Assembly (NCBI GenBank): GCA_947650285.1
Contig: CANTFL010000455.1
Coordinates: 1 to 64,000, forward strand
Direction of reading: 5' to 3'
DNA from: Hyaloperonospora brassicae
Lineage: Eukaryota > Oomycota > Peronosporomycetes > Peronosporales > Peronosporaceae
DNA length: 64,000 nt
Shown: in pieces, positions 1 to 11,446 of the stretch
Layout: each line of letters starts with the position of its first letter
Numbering within the stretch: position 1 is the first letter of the stretch
Notes under the pieces: model-generated
Database searches by the model: none
What the model saw: only the letters and a program-made list of their open reading frames with translations
Told to the model about the DNA's origin: nothing
Position numbers and translations under genes: made by a program

Positions 1-1279
1 CTGTGTTCTTTCGGCATCACCACAATGCTCTTCTATTGAAAGCTTTACTTGTGTTCCATGCAGCAACTATACAAAACACTACATAGCCCACCTCAACCAA
101 AACAGAACTTTGCGAAGATTCTGTACGTATGTTCAAGAAGTCTCATTTATTCTCGTCAATTTCCATTTCTACGGCACGTTAAGTGAGTTCTTCAGAGATC
201 TTATGATTTGCAGCTTCGATTTATTCATTGGATACATTATCGTGTCGGGAAAACACCGCCCATAATCGGGCCGATGATGCAATTGTTGTTTACATCACGG
301 CACTAAAGTCATTGTGCAAGCATAAGCATATATCTGCTCGTCTCCGCAGGGAAACCTCCTCGTCCTAACTGTTTACAGCGTCCTATCTAGTTTTATATAA
401 CATTTAACGAATTATTTGCCATATAGCAACTAGTGATCAGGACTACGAAGTCTTACTTATGTCGTTACGTAATATTATACGGATTAACGTTTCGGTAAGC
501 ATCGATTTGCACTACGGCGTATCCTCTATAGCTTATGCTCTCCTTTTGTTGTTTCGGATACTTCCACCAAGCTACCCATTGCAACTTATGCTTGCTTGTG
601 CCCATGTGAAGAGTGGCGATGCGCATTCCATTCGAGCAGTATACGCGTGAATCATCGTTGCTAAGAGGTATTGTATTATTTCCATTCTTCTCTTGACCGC
701 TTACCCCGCCTGGACGATCTTTATGCAGATTGTCCATTTTAAGGACGTTCACCTTGCATCAAACGTGTGCACAAAGAAGTTTGAATAATAAATTCATTCT
801 TGCAGTGAGATCATTCCTTTACGCATCAAAGGTCCTGCAGTGATTGGATGCGTGGCGCCTAAATTTTATCATATATTTGCTACCGCGTAGGGTCGTTGGC
901 AGGTATGGGACCTCTAATCGCTGCAGGTCACCCCGCCAATCCAAATATTGTAGAATGAGTCCTGCTATCCTTCTTGTACTGTGCATTCTTATACTGTTGC
1001 CCTGAGCACGTTATTAAATTTGTGATATCATCGTGATTTCAGCTCAATCCCCAAACCTTTAATATCCGTTATCCTTTCAACTTGTCATACGATAGATGAA
1101 CTAGGCGATTTTGCAATTCTATATGTAAACTTTAGCGATACACAATCTTCAGTACTAGCATCTGCTGCGATTAGGGCTGTTTACACAACTGCATTTCGGG
1201 TCGTTGCAGCCTCTTCGCACTTGTGTACATACGAACAGTCCGTTGCTTTTCTTATATTGTCAAAATCTCGAATCATTCG
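1..1279. other. No recognisable gene; AT-rich
   Basis: I see no frame with a recognisable domain here. Two short overlapping frames at 459-752 on opposite strands show no family features. The stretch is probably old repeat-derived sequence next to the Copia relics, which is an inference from position only. Confidence 0.5.
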
Positions 1280-1636
1280 CTAGAACGCTTTATATGATGG
1301 CGTCAGTATACTTAAATCAGTGCAACTCTCTCCTTCGACGAAGTTGGACGATAGCAGTTTGCTCGTGACAAAAAATCCTTTGCATTGTTCTTCTTTGAAT
1401 GTGCCCATGTTTTTAATCTTGTTTATATAAGTCCGCAACGTGACTTTACCAACCGTTTGGCTCAAATATTTCGTATAATTAGCGACATGACAATTTTCGT
1501 ATAAGTCGGCCGCATCAGCCAGCATGCTGAAGTCCTCCATCAGATGTCTTCTGACGCCATTATCAATAATCCAGGTTGGACCCCGACCCTCAAGGGCGGT
1601 ACCGACACTTATAAAATTGACACCTGGTACCACCAA
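1280..1636 (-). pseudogene. Copia retroelement protease-region relic
   Basis: A 118-codon open frame carries a W-I-I-D-N-G block followed by R-H-L, which matches the aspartic protease segment of Copia polyproteins, where W-I-x-D-S/N-G-A-x-x-H is typical. The spacing to a later T-F-K-E-E-x-C-x-G-F stretch also fits Copia gag-pol. The active-site loop reads D-N-G-V rather than D-S-G-A, and no gag or integrase continues in frame on either side. It lies opposite in strand to the larger Copia relic that starts near 1.74 kb, so it is a second, separate insertion. A further minus-strand open stretch at 465-752 downstream could belong to the same relic, but I recognise no domain in it. Confidence 0.5.
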
Positions 1637-1737
1637 AAAATTGTTTGCGATCTACCCTGGCATGCCCGCTTAATTTTAACCTCAACATCGTCTCACATCG
1701 CCACGAATTAATGTTGAATCTTACGCGTCGACGACCC

Positions 1738-1960
1738 GTTACGTGCTAGTGAGAGAAAGAGCGGCGAGGAGGGAGAGATAGCGAACGGTCGCTCAGACGT
1801 TCCACAAATTGTGAGCGAAGATTGTGAGTGAAGATTGTGAGTGTGCATAGTGAGAGTTACTGATTTAGAAAAGGCACGCAATTGTACAGCACAAAAGTCT
1901 GCAAAATAACACAGAGAACGGACTCGTCTCGTCATAAGTTACCGTCAAATTTAACAGGAC
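1738..1960 (+). repeat. Partial 5' LTR of the plus-strand Copia relic
   Basis: This stretch, including the repeated phrase GAAGATTGTGAGTG and the block around 1878-1945, aligns by eye with about 12,060-12,250 (shared order: GATTGTGAGTG, then GAGAG/GAAAAGGCAC, then GTACAxxxGTCTxCAA, then CACAxAGAA). Placed on either side of gag and RNase H fragments in the same orientation, the two copies behave like the 3' portions of a pair of LTRs. The 5' portion of this copy is missing, and the other Copia relic ends about 100 bp to its left. Boundaries are approximate. Confidence 0.45.
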
Positions 1961-2031
1961 ATGAGCCCAAGAAAAGCGAGTGACGACGAGCTTGTAACTG
2001 CGTTTCGACGTGCAGCAGCGTCGTCGATCGC

Positions 2032-4400
2032 ATGACGACGCAACGCACAACCTGCCGTGTAAAAGCCTTTCGCTGGGTCGAGCGACAAAAGTGGAGAAGG
2101 CATGCAGCCCCCGCTCGCGCTTGTCATGATACAACAAGCCGTTATGGTCCCACGACTCAAGGATCTCGAGAGAGAATCATTGTTGCTACCGCCGCCGACG
2201 AGAACGACGATCGGACCGGCATGCAGGATGGAGTCAAGGGCGATTGTGTGAACGACGCGACTACAGCAACGTTCCGGTCGCCGTCCATATGGGCGACGAA
2301 TGTGAGGCTTATACAGCTTGACGACCTACATGAAGTCTTTGGAACAGAGGCCAGAGTACGCAACGCGAGCGTGAGGAAAGAGAAGGTGGCGCTGCGGCAA
2401 GCACGGCTGGATCACTACCAAGACTTTATGGTGGCACGTGAGGGGCTTCAAGCGGAAGCCGGAGCACGGGATCTGCAGCAAGCAGAGGAGATATCGGCGG
2501 TCGTTGCAAAGCAAAGAAAACCGGAGCAACTCGAACATCACCTGCAAGAAGAGGCAAAGATCCAGAGGCGACAGTGTGATGCGATGATAGCGCAAGGAGA
2601 AGGCCAAGATAGAGCACTGTCGTCTTTTCCCAGCTCGGCTGTAAGCAGAACGAGAAGTGCTGGTCATGCATCGCGAACAGAAGAAACGCGCTTATCTATA
2701 AGAAGAGCAGACTCTCTATAAGCTCAAGTAAGAAGTACTCAGCAAAAAAAACTTTTTGTGGCAGCAAGAATCCATCTGGCTGAGTAAGGAAGATTGGCGG
2801 TACAAGATCACCGCACATGCTACAGGGGTTGGCGGAAGAAGCGTATCGAAGATACGCGACAATTAAGAGCTTGCGAAGGCGGCAAGCGCCTGGTAGCACA
2901 CTCGGTATAACGCTGCCGAAGCTGCAAAACGCTTGCGCGAAGTGGAGTAGCATCTATACGCAAGAACGGCATGAGCAGAGGCAGCTAGCGAAGCAGCATT
3001 GTTGATGCGGCATCTAAGGAGGCGGCAAATAGAGCTGTCGAATGGGCGAGACTGCATCAAACATCAGTTTATGCACCGACCGGAGACGCGCATCTCAGTG
3101 TACTGACGCGGGTGTTGCTGGCAAAGGACACCAAGCTCGGCATCCGTGTTTTCACAGGCAAAGAGCTGTACAAAAGCGTAGGCGGTGGGCTGATGAACTG
3201 TGGACGCTCGGTTGAATAGACCTTCTAGATGGAATAAGAACCGTGCGGCTTTGCGTGGCCTGAGAATTCCGAGATGAGCAAGTTAGAGTATAACTCACGC
3301 GGAGAAGCCGAAAAGTTCTTAAACTCGCTCAAAGTCGAGTGGTGAGACACAAAAGGGCCACTGTTGTACGAAATGGAAGATATGGAGCCAGCCTTATCTC
3401 ACATTTTACGAGCGCACATGTGTAAGAGTTCTTTAGACGACGAAGGAACGTCACAGACTCAAAACTACCCCACTGCGTCTATCTTGTGATGTTGAGGAAC
3501 TCCATAAGCGCATTTCCATAGCTGATATCTTAAATTCTCGTCATGCACGCGATATAATAGCTGCTTCCGGGTCTGGCGAGCCAGCACGATCGCAATATCT
3601 CGGACTTAGCTGTGCAAGCACAAAAAACAACCTGTTTTCGCAAACATTCGAAGATAATATAAGCGATAATTATCAGCTAAATAGGTCGCGGTGGCAGAAG
3701 CGACAGCGATCGCATATTACCCGGACCCAAGACATGCAACCTCTGCAGCACCGTCGGACACATTACACGTTTCTGTTTCATTTCCTGACAAGCGATAATG
3801 TCGACGAGACGTCGCGATGGAGACTGGACGAACTGTAGCAGGAAGTCTCAACGCCGAAGAATGGATCGTCGACTCTGGCGCAGGCACCCATTTGTCCAAA
3901 GAAAGAAACATGTTGTATTGGCTCGAGTGAACCGATTCCAACGTCACGACACTCCCAGACAAGAGTTCACTGCGCGTGACGCGTGTCAGCAAGGGGATTC
4001 TGCGAGTCAAAGTGGACAACGAAGCTTTCCGGAAGGAAATGCGAGGCGTGTCCTTCGCGCCAAAGATGGCAATAAGATTCATATCATATGGGAAGCTGAT
4101 GCTCAACTTTTATCTGTCTCGCAATCAACCGACACGCGGATATAATGAATATGACGTTGTAATGTAGGTTACCACCTATCCCGTGCTCGTGGTCGATCGA
4201 GGAGTGAAAAAGAAATGGCTAGTGGTTTGCACGACGTACTCGTGTATGCATCCTAGATCGGGTCCGACTGATCTCACAGTGCAACGACAATTTAAGGAGC
4301 TTTCATTACAGGTTCGGATATCTAGACTGCGACTAAGTGAAGCGACTGGCCGCGAACCCGTCCGACGAGCTCTCACTCACCGACAACGTGCGCGAAAAAT
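2032..4400 (+). pseudogene. Copia gag and protease relic
   Basis: A 229-codon frame (2032-2721) rich in Arg, Glu and Gln, with a long predicted helix, sits where gag should be, directly after the LTR-like stretch. Further on, around 3853-3890, the frame reads E-E-W-I-V-D-S-G-A-G-T-H-L, a textbook Copia retropepsin active site (D-S-G-A). It is followed by residues resembling the gag-pre-integrase region as far as about 4390. The segments lie in different frames with many stops between them, so the gene is dead. The MULE at 4522 interrupts what should follow; integrase-like coding resumes after it at about 7.97 kb. Confidence 0.65.
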
Positions 4401-4512
4401 AATTTAAGTGCTGAGAGGGCAAACAGTCAAAGACGGTGTAGTAGAATCGGGACAGTGGTCTCACTACCCCAATTGACGTGCTCCTTTCGACCACAAGTAA
4501 AGCCATGTGCAC

Positions 4513-4521
4513 TTGTTTATC
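4513..4521 (+). repeat. Target-site duplication, left copy
   Basis: TTGTTTATC, repeated perfectly at 7577-7585 directly outside the other end of the MULE. Confidence 0.85.
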
Positions 4522-4622
4522 GGGCGGGTTTACACCCTACCCACATAAATTTTAGATCGCTCCCATTTGCCGCACTCATCGCTTATTTGATCCTTATTGG
4601 GTGATTTTTTTACCTTTTTGGG
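4522..4622 (+). repeat. Left terminal inverted repeat of the MULE
   Basis: Pairs with 7476-7576 in reverse complement. The best-conserved inner part includes GCTCCCATTTGCCGCACTCA and the terminal TTTTGGGTT. Confidence 0.85.
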
Positions 4623-4717
4623 TTAGATTAGGACGAAGGAGTCCGGACTGAATCTGATCTGAGTTTTCCAACGCGCGTGTGCATTTTGCATAGTACTTTC
4701 CGCACTGTATCGATATC

Positions 4718-7303
4718 ATGGCCAGATCAAGTGAAGGGTATTTACGCTCTAAACGGCCAGATGATGAACAACTAGACGTTGATGGCTCTTACCCTGTGAA
4801 TAACGGTGCGCCTTCGCAAGTGGAACGCTCTGGCCCAAACCTTTGCGGTAGCGACGATACCTCCTTCCCTGGACTTCCGACAGATAAATTTTACTGAAGA
4901 AGTCTTTCACCCTTGTAACGATGCCTTTACGGCGCTGAAGAAGGCCGCTCACCAGCACGGGTTCTCAGTCATGAAAAGGAGAAAAAAATCGTTCCAAGAA
5001 AGCCAGATCAGACGAACCCGAAGACGTTTGCCTACCCGTCACCCACTAAATTGTTTGCGCTCGTGCAGGGAATCCGGACATTCGTCTAGAGCCAGGGGTG
5101 AAGCCGAAACGGGATGCATGTGGAGCACAAATATCAAGACCGATGCACCCGAAAACGCCGGACACTTCACCATCGCTTATGCTGGGGATCATACTCATTA
5201 CGCTGCGGGTTATCTAAGGTCTTTGCCAATCGCCAGAAGAATGACTACAGACCAACTTGAAAATTCGAAGCGATTGCTGAGATCTGGGTTGAAGCCGGCA
5301 GCCGTCTTAGATGTGATCAAATGTGACCTTGGAGATGATGTTTGCATAGCGGTAGAAAGGGAATTGTCAACATTCAACAATCTGAGCGTGTAAAAGAACT
5401 GGATGGACTAACGAAACTAAAAACTTTATGGAAATATTTGAGTGCGGACAATGCAAAATTTCAAACTCGAGTAGACGATGACGGACACTTGACACACCTG
5501 CTAATTATCCCACCCTCTGTGCCCGAATCACTGAAATTGGAAGGGCGAACTCATGTAGTGCAGCTGAACGAAACTTTCCGCACCGATGTTCATGGACTTG
5601 GAATGTGCCATATCATCACTACAACAAGTACTAATCGAACGTTCACTCTTGCCAACTGCTTTATGCGCACTGCTACGGAGGAAGATCTAACCTGGATTTG
5701 GCAGGCGATATTGTACTTCGGTCTTATCCTTGAACCCGAGGCAATTGTGACTAACGCAGATAAAGAAATTGGCAACGCTGTGAGTACTGTTTTTTAATGT
5801 TACTCATCTTCTTTGCTACTGGCATATTCAGGAAAATGTGCGAAAACACCATGAAGAAACTTTTACTACTGAGAAAGAAGCTGATGATGCTGCATTGACA
5901 GGAGTGGATTTGGATACGTAGGACACCTTCGTGGCAAGCTTTGCCAATTTATGCTAGCGAACATTCATAGAGAAATAATGCGACCAAAGATGGTCCAAAA
6001 TGAGAAAAGCATAGCAGAAGAATGTGCCAAATATGTGCAAAATATCTGGTTTGATAATGATAAGGGCAACATTCTGCGCTCCCTGGCTCACCCACGTATT
6101 CCGCTTCGGTCAACCTACGACTTCTATAGTGAAACGGGCTCATGCAGCTTTTTAAAAAGGAGTTGGGCTCCTCGCAAAAGTCTCTGTTCATGGTCTACAA
6201 GTCGATCAAAAAAGTTGCGGCAAACAACTCGACAAGTGCCGAAAAGCGCGTTCGGATAATTTGCAAGCAGCACAATTACGTCCTCCTTCCATCTTTAGCC
6301 ATCTTGTGTGCAAGATTTCCCTTCACGCCTTTAATATACTCGAGAGGGAGCTGGAGATTGCGAAAAATTAGTTAAAGAAGAAAGATGAATTGGGAGCTGG
6401 ACGGTACCAAAAGCCGATCTGTGATGGTTTGCATCTTAAAGGCCGTGGTTTACCGTGTTCCCACATTTTATTTGATATGATTGAATAGGATGGTAAAGAG
6501 GATTTGCGGTCGAACCCGCCGACATCCACATTTTTGGTTTCTGGACAAATCCTTCAAACCAATTTCCAACCGCCCAAGCTCGACGATAAAACCAAAGCAG
6601 TACAAAGGGAAAAATGCTAAAGCCCACTTACCCACTGGATGTAAAATCAATGGCAAGCAGGCAGATAAGAAGCGCGGACTTAAGATGTGCCATGGTTGCA
6701 GAAAGTATGTCAAACATAACAGTAAAACGTGTCCCACAAAAACCCCGAAAGAACTGCCGCAAGAGAAGCTGCGGAGTTTGCACGACGTTCGGTGCTGACG
6801 ACCCCAAGTTGAGATGTTGATTTTGTGCCGCCCCAATCAGACTTTTACCAAAAAAGTTTGTCCCAGCAGTTTCAACAGCCGCAGCACTTTGGACCCCCTC
6901 AATCTCACCCGCCGCCATTTCAGCAACTCCGCAATTCGGCGATGCAGCCTCAGCTGCAATATGATCAGTCGCAACTTGTATTGCATCAGTACGGCCAGTA
7001 GCATGCATCGCTTCCGCAGTACACTCCATTCCAGTCATCAGTGCAGCATTATGATCAGCCGCATTCTTCAATGCTGCTTCCCTGTCCCCATACGCTTTTT
7101 CCTGATGAACAGCACGGTCAGCACCTCCAGCTTGCGCCAACCCAAGACAGGACCTTGCCTTCAATGCATCATCTCAGTGACTTCCCCCTGCATGCCCTTC
7201 ACCCTTCTTTGAGCCCGGAAATACATGGACAGATGTTCGCGTCCCCCGGGGCTAGAATTTGGTCGCCTGCAGATGATGACAGATACTACGATTCTCGATG
7301 AAC
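4718..7303 (+). pseudogene. Broken MULE transposase (FAR1-like, DDE, SWIM, zinc knuckle, Q-rich tail)
   Basis: An ATG at 4718 opens a frame that shifts near 4890 into a FAR1-like DNA-binding segment (4891-5010: F-T-E-E-V-F through K-R-R-K-K-S). The MULE catalytic domain covers about 5300-5900: the V-V-Q-L-N-E-T-F block stands where MULEs have L-D-x-T, so the first catalytic Asp is Asn; the second acidic block is T-N-A-D-K-E; then comes H-L-L-C-Y-W-H-I after another frameshift near 5795. A SWIM-like G-L-P-C-S-H-I-L follows at 6444-6480 and a CxxC...HxxxxC knuckle at 6685-6752. From about 6813 to 7303 the frame is Gln/Pro/His-rich and ends with a stop. At least three frameshifts and several stops make it inactive. 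The GTGAGT at 5778 looks like a splice donor, but the bases after it still encode transposase, so I read it as a frameshift. Confidence 0.8.
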
Positions 7304-7475
7304 CACATTTCCCCGACGAGCATGCCATCGCAGTATGGAGTAGGAATATTCATAGAACAAAATATTCGTAGTATCTTTAAGAGTAGTTCGCTTTGTATAA
7401 TATAGGACCATCATATTGAGAATTCTGCAGTTCTGTGCAGATCTACCAACAGCACAGCTGCGCAGTTTGTCATCG

Positions 7476-7576
7476 AACCCAAAAGGGTAAAATTTCACCT
7501 AAAAGGATCAAATGAGCGATTGGTGCGGCAAATGGGAGCGGCTTAAATAATCCGTGAGTGGGAATTAAAATTTCCC
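7476..7576 (-). repeat. Right terminal inverted repeat of the MULE
   Basis: Reverse-complement partner of 4522-4622. Reading inwards to outwards it keeps AACCCAAAA, GGATCAAATGAGCGAT and GTGCGGCAAATGGGAGCG. The outer 40 bp are more diverged than the inner 60. Confidence 0.85.
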
Positions 7577-7585
7577 TTGTTTATC
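7577..7585 (+). repeat. Target-site duplication, right copy
   Basis: TTGTTTATC, identical to 4513-4521. Confidence 0.85.
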
Positions 7586-7959
7586 GCTAAGTAATATAAC
7601 GAAGCAGCGAAAACGTTGCAGCATATTATAGTGCTCTTCCGAAAAACCTTTTGGCGTTCAAGTTCACGTTCTGCGAAGGGGCGGAGAAGACGATTACCGC
7701 AACATCAAAATTTTCTGTCACTTCAGCAGGAATGATTTGATAGTCAATTAGAATAACGCACATCGTCAGCATCATATGAAGAAGCCTAAACGATGCGACG
7801 GACCATCATGAAATGATAAGGTGCATGCTATTTGGATGCGGACTACCCCTTGTTTACAAGGGATACACCGCGGGTCCCGCAGCGCATCCGCTTCATTGGA
7901 TACCAAATTGCGCCGAACCAAGACACTAATAGCCTCTGGAACGTTTGACGAAGAAGCCG

Positions 7960-8458
7960 ATATAACGTCATGGACGTTGTAGTGTTCAGATCACCTCGTA
8001 AAGTCTATTATATCCTTACGAACGCATCCATAGGCAAGCGCGTGGCGCCGAGTATCATTGTCGAAAATAATGAAGAAACGAATTGGTGCAAGATGATAAT
8101 CTCTTTTTAAAAGTCGTGGTCGCTACACGACATGTAACCCAAGTAATACCGCTCACTGGTAAGACAAGAAGACGTCTGAGCCAAATCGTTTAAGTCAGAA
8201 GCCGGTGACGAGCTATAGATAATGGAGAATGAGTTAGAAGTAAGTAGGAGACGTGATGAGTCAAGCGGCGAGAGCTCAGAAGAAAAATCTGCCGCCAAGT
8301 CCACGTCGATTCCAATTACAACGGGCTTGTCCGAAACGAAAGGAAAAGACACAATGAGAAGCTATATGTTCAATCGAAAGCAAAAAGCGGAAGCGTCGCA
8401 GAACGCTGACAAAGGAAAGAAGTATCGAGTGATGAAGAATATAATGGGGAATAAATAG
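7960..8458 (+). pseudogene. Copia integrase C-terminal relic
   Basis: In one frame 7967-8093 reads V-M-D-V-V-V-F-R-S-P, then K-V-Y, then G-K-R-V-A-P-S-I-I-V, which matches the end of Copia integrase domains (D-x-x-V-F-G-S-x-x-x-V-Y through G-x-x-G-I-I-V-G). The frame at 8222-8458, rich in Ser, Glu and Lys, corresponds to the hydrophilic linker between integrase and reverse transcriptase. Together with 2032-4400 and 10380-11355 this completes the order expected of one Copia element cut by the MULE. Confidence 0.6.
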
Positions 8459-8525
8459 AACGACATCCGCAATCGTCGAACCGAGACACGCGAAGTCGAA
8501 GCAGTAGAATATATATGACGCTGTG

Positions 8526-8568
8526 GTGGAGGGGTGATCACAAATTCCTTGTGATCCCGATCCTCCAC
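8526..8568 (+). repeat. Imperfect hairpin
   Basis: GTGGAGG...TGATCAC pairs with GTGATC...CCTCCAC around an AAATTCCTT loop. It sits just before a noncoding block (8,580-9,850) that separates two Copia coding fragments, so it could mark the end of another inserted element. Confidence 0.5.
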
Positions 8569-8579
8569 TGGCGCCTGGA

Positions 8580-9850
8580 CGACCGACTAACGGAGGGGGT
8601 ACCCCGATTCCGTGCTCTGTGTCTTCTTGCTCATCTTTTTTACCCGTCGGTGGGGCGGGTTGCGCTCTACTTGGTGGACTTGAGTTGAAGCTGAACTTGA
8701 CCGTTTTTGGGATAGGGGTTGATCGGGTGGAAATTCTTCACCCGGTCAAACTTGTGGTGAATCGCGTGGAATTTATTCACTCGATCGCAAGTACACTTGG
8801 GCGCTCTACCAGAGTCGTCTGTATCCAAAGGCGATACTTGATCCGCGAGCCTTCTGACCACTTGAGCCGTCTCGTGATCTTGAATCCGAACCGTTAGGTT
8901 CCCTGCGTCCAATCGCAGTTGGGGGGTGAGAACTGATGTTCCGCATCGCCAATAATCCAAAGAAGAAGTTTATATCGACACAGGACGCTCTCTATTCATC
9001 TGTATGTCAAATTACCTGCCCGGGGGAAGTCTACGCGTGTCTTCCGTTGCAATATCTATTCTGTCTAATTTCAACCAACCGAATCCAAAACCTACGACTA
9101 TGCCTATCTATTCGCTCGATCACTGTTGCGTATTGCCTGTCTGTGTAATTATCCTCGTGCATCATGTGGGTCACAGAAGATACTCGGGTAGAAAATCGCT
9201 CCGTAGCGGATCGCTAGGTAGCGGATCGCTCCATAGTGAATCGCTAGGTGGTATTCAACTCCATAAAGGATCGCTCCATAATGGGTAGCTAGGTGGTGGA
9301 TCGCTCGGGGTGGGTCGTTTGGGTAGTGGATCGCGGTATGTCATCCACACCAATTACGGGATCCACATCAATTATGTGTACACACAATTATGTGTCTACC
9401 CAATCACGCATTACACACCCAGGGTGGATCGTGATCAATATCGAGTCTCTGATCGGGTATCCACCGTCGGACCGCCGTTACTTTTGAGACCTCGCATGTT
9501 TGATGATCTTGACTATCCACTCTTCCAGCTTGCTTCCATATTCACTTATTTTCCATTGTCGTTAGCGATCCAGTATGTCAGTTTATGTTCACCCCTTGAG
9601 CGATCCGGTCCTTGTAACTTGGTGATCCAAGCCCTTGATCGCGGATCGTGATCGGTCAGTCCTTGATCCTTTACTATACTCTTTCTTGACCGTTAGGTAG
9701 ATTAATCCGCGTAACTTTCACAGTCGTTTTCTGTCATTCAGTCGCGTGATCCCATCATTCGTGCCAACGGGCCTATCTCCGAGCGCACTCCACCAATCAA
9801 ATCGATCTCGCAATTAATGCGGTAGGCGCGATCCACACTTTCCATCATTA
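8580..9850. other. Noncoding insert within the Copia relic, GATC-rich
   Basis: No frame here shows retroelement or host domains, although Copia reverse transcriptase coding is expected. GATC and GGATCGCT words recur many times between about 9,180 and 9,700. The block is probably another LTR or a non-coding insertion; I could not find its ends. Confidence 0.4.
9186..9345 (+). repeat. Degenerate short tandem repeat built on GGATCGCT
   Basis: The phrases AGCGGATCGCTAGGT, AGCGGATCGCTCCATAGT, GAATCGCTAGGTGGT, AAGGATCGCTCCATAAT and GTGGATCGCTCGGGG follow one another with alternating linkers CCATA and AGGT. Periodicity is about 15-20 bp and imperfect. Confidence 0.6.
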
Positions 9851-10379
9851 TTCTTCTGCACTTCTCCACAATGCCGCCAAAAAAGTTAGCGCGAGTCAGG
9901 TCGGGTGCGCCAATCGTCGTAACATCTCTATTACAACCGGTGGTGATGTACGAACTAAGTATGGGGAGGTGCAGCACACAAACTTGTCCGATCAGAATGT
10001 TTTGGAAGAGACTACGACCTGATATTTGCGTCCGCCTTATTCATGGAATGTGGCAAGATTGCTCTCGCTGTCGCCTGACTATTTGGACGTGCAAGCAAGG
10101 TCTTTCGAAGCCACAAGCGCGTACTTAAAGGCAATTAACGAGAATGGGATCAGTATCGATTATGCTCTTGCTCAAGAAAATTAATATCAGCGACGATCAA
10201 CTGCAAAAGATCAATGTGACGGGAGCCGGCGAGAAATGATTGAGTCTAAATAAGAGACTTTAAAGGACGGAAATAGGCCGGACGCCTCCGCATTCAACTA
10301 CTTCATTAGTCGCTGATCGACGCAGAATTTGCACAATCGTCCACAGGTGCGTGCGTCTACGTATAGATAAGAAGCAAAG

Positions 10380-11355
10380 GCACGAAAGTAGTGGGAGTGT
10401 GTGTATACTACTTACTCATTACTCAACGAGAGACGCGCTAGTCGACTCCTTCGGCGGCAATACAAAGATCGGACTTTAAGTGTCTCGGGATCTTCGAGAT
10501 ATTCCTGGGCATGCGCTTCGGCTACAAAGATCTGAATGGCTACATGATTGACTAAGAAGAGATGATTACTGATCGGATGCACAAGAACCGGCTCTATCTA
10601 GCGAACGAAGTGCGCTCAATGGTAGGTGACAGAACGTTTATCGAGTCAGAAAGCGCGGACGCGCAGGAACCGCCAACTTACGGTGCAGGGACAGCAGAAC
10701 GACCAACGATTAAGATCTTTTGAGCCTTGTAGAAATCCACCTCTGGATTGCACTATGCAGTCAATTGGTCATACAGTTCGCAGTGCACCGCGTGACGCGA
10801 CGCAGACACGCGCCGAGCGACTACGACACGAAGCTATCACGACTCACACTGATGTGCCTGACGGAATAAGCAGAGCTGTGGTCTCATATGTACAAAGCGT
10901 CGAGTGCAAGCGACGTGCAACTTACCAGCTTCATCTACGCCGACTAAGCAGCCGACGAGACGACTTAAAATTCCGCAAGCAGCGCGGTGACGCTCGATGA
11001 CACGATACCAATTGGATAGAAAGTGAAACAACAACCGTTGGTGGCACCATTTAAGGCCACCAATGAGTCCAGTACTGCCACCATGGATCTCAAAAATCAT
11101 TTGGATGTAAAGACACTACTGGAAGATATGAGCGTTAACATGTCGTTGCCAATATGGATGACGGATGCGAGTCAAGAGGCGATGAAGCAGACCGAGAATG
11201 AAGCTAAGTACAGCTCACACGAGCAAGTGTACGTGAAGTTCTTGCGTGACACGATCCCCAGGTTCATTGTGAAGCCCAATTACGTCGCTACCAGTGAAAT
11301 GATCGCAAATTTGCTGTCCAAGAGTATGCCAGCCTCGAGAGGCGCGGAGATCTAA
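10380..11355 (+). pseudogene. Copia reverse transcriptase end and RNase H relic
   Basis: Around 10,480-10,620 the frame reads C-L-G-I-F-E-I-F-L-G-M-R-F-G-Y-x-D-L-N-G-Y, the late reverse transcriptase block of Copia (L-G-x-x-x-x-F-L-G-M-x-V). The frame at 11023-11355 reads through L-L-E-D-M-S-V, D-A-S-Q-E-A-M-K-Q, S-S-H-E-Q-V-Y-V-K-F and A-T-S-E-M-I-A-N-L-L-S-K-S, matching the Copia RNase H end (D-N-Q-x-A-I, H-V-D-V-x-x-H-F, T-x-x-M-x-A-D-x-x-T-K). Several catalytic acids are replaced and the pieces are in different frames, so it is dead. Confidence 0.7.
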
Positions 11356-11446
11356 GAGATGATGATATTGAAGTTGATGAGGTTCTGCAGGAGTACTTTT
11401 GGAAGTCGATGCGTCAACGACACGTCACCTATCAGTGAAAGCAAAA

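Larger units (their letters stand above)
4522..7576 (+). mobile_element. MULE DNA transposon with TIRs and 9-bp target duplication
   Basis: The element begins GGGCGGGTTTACACC and ends with TTTCCC. Its first about 100 bp and last about 100 bp are imperfect reverse complements. The block containing CATTTGCCGCAC near the left end matches GTGCGGCAAATG near the right end, and AACCC/GGGTT closes both inner ends. Immediately outside, TTGTTTATC occurs perfectly at 4513-4521 and again at 7577-7585, a 9-bp target-site duplication as expected for Mutator superfamily elements. The interior holds a broken transposase. It lies inside a Copia relic, so it inserted after the Copia element. The intact duplication suggests the ends have not been rearranged. 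Confidence 0.88.

Noticed and set aside
5778..5833. GTGAGT...TTCAG intron in the MULE transposase
   Set aside because: The bases inside still encode conserved transposase residues (H-L-L-C-Y-W-H-I), so it is a frameshift.
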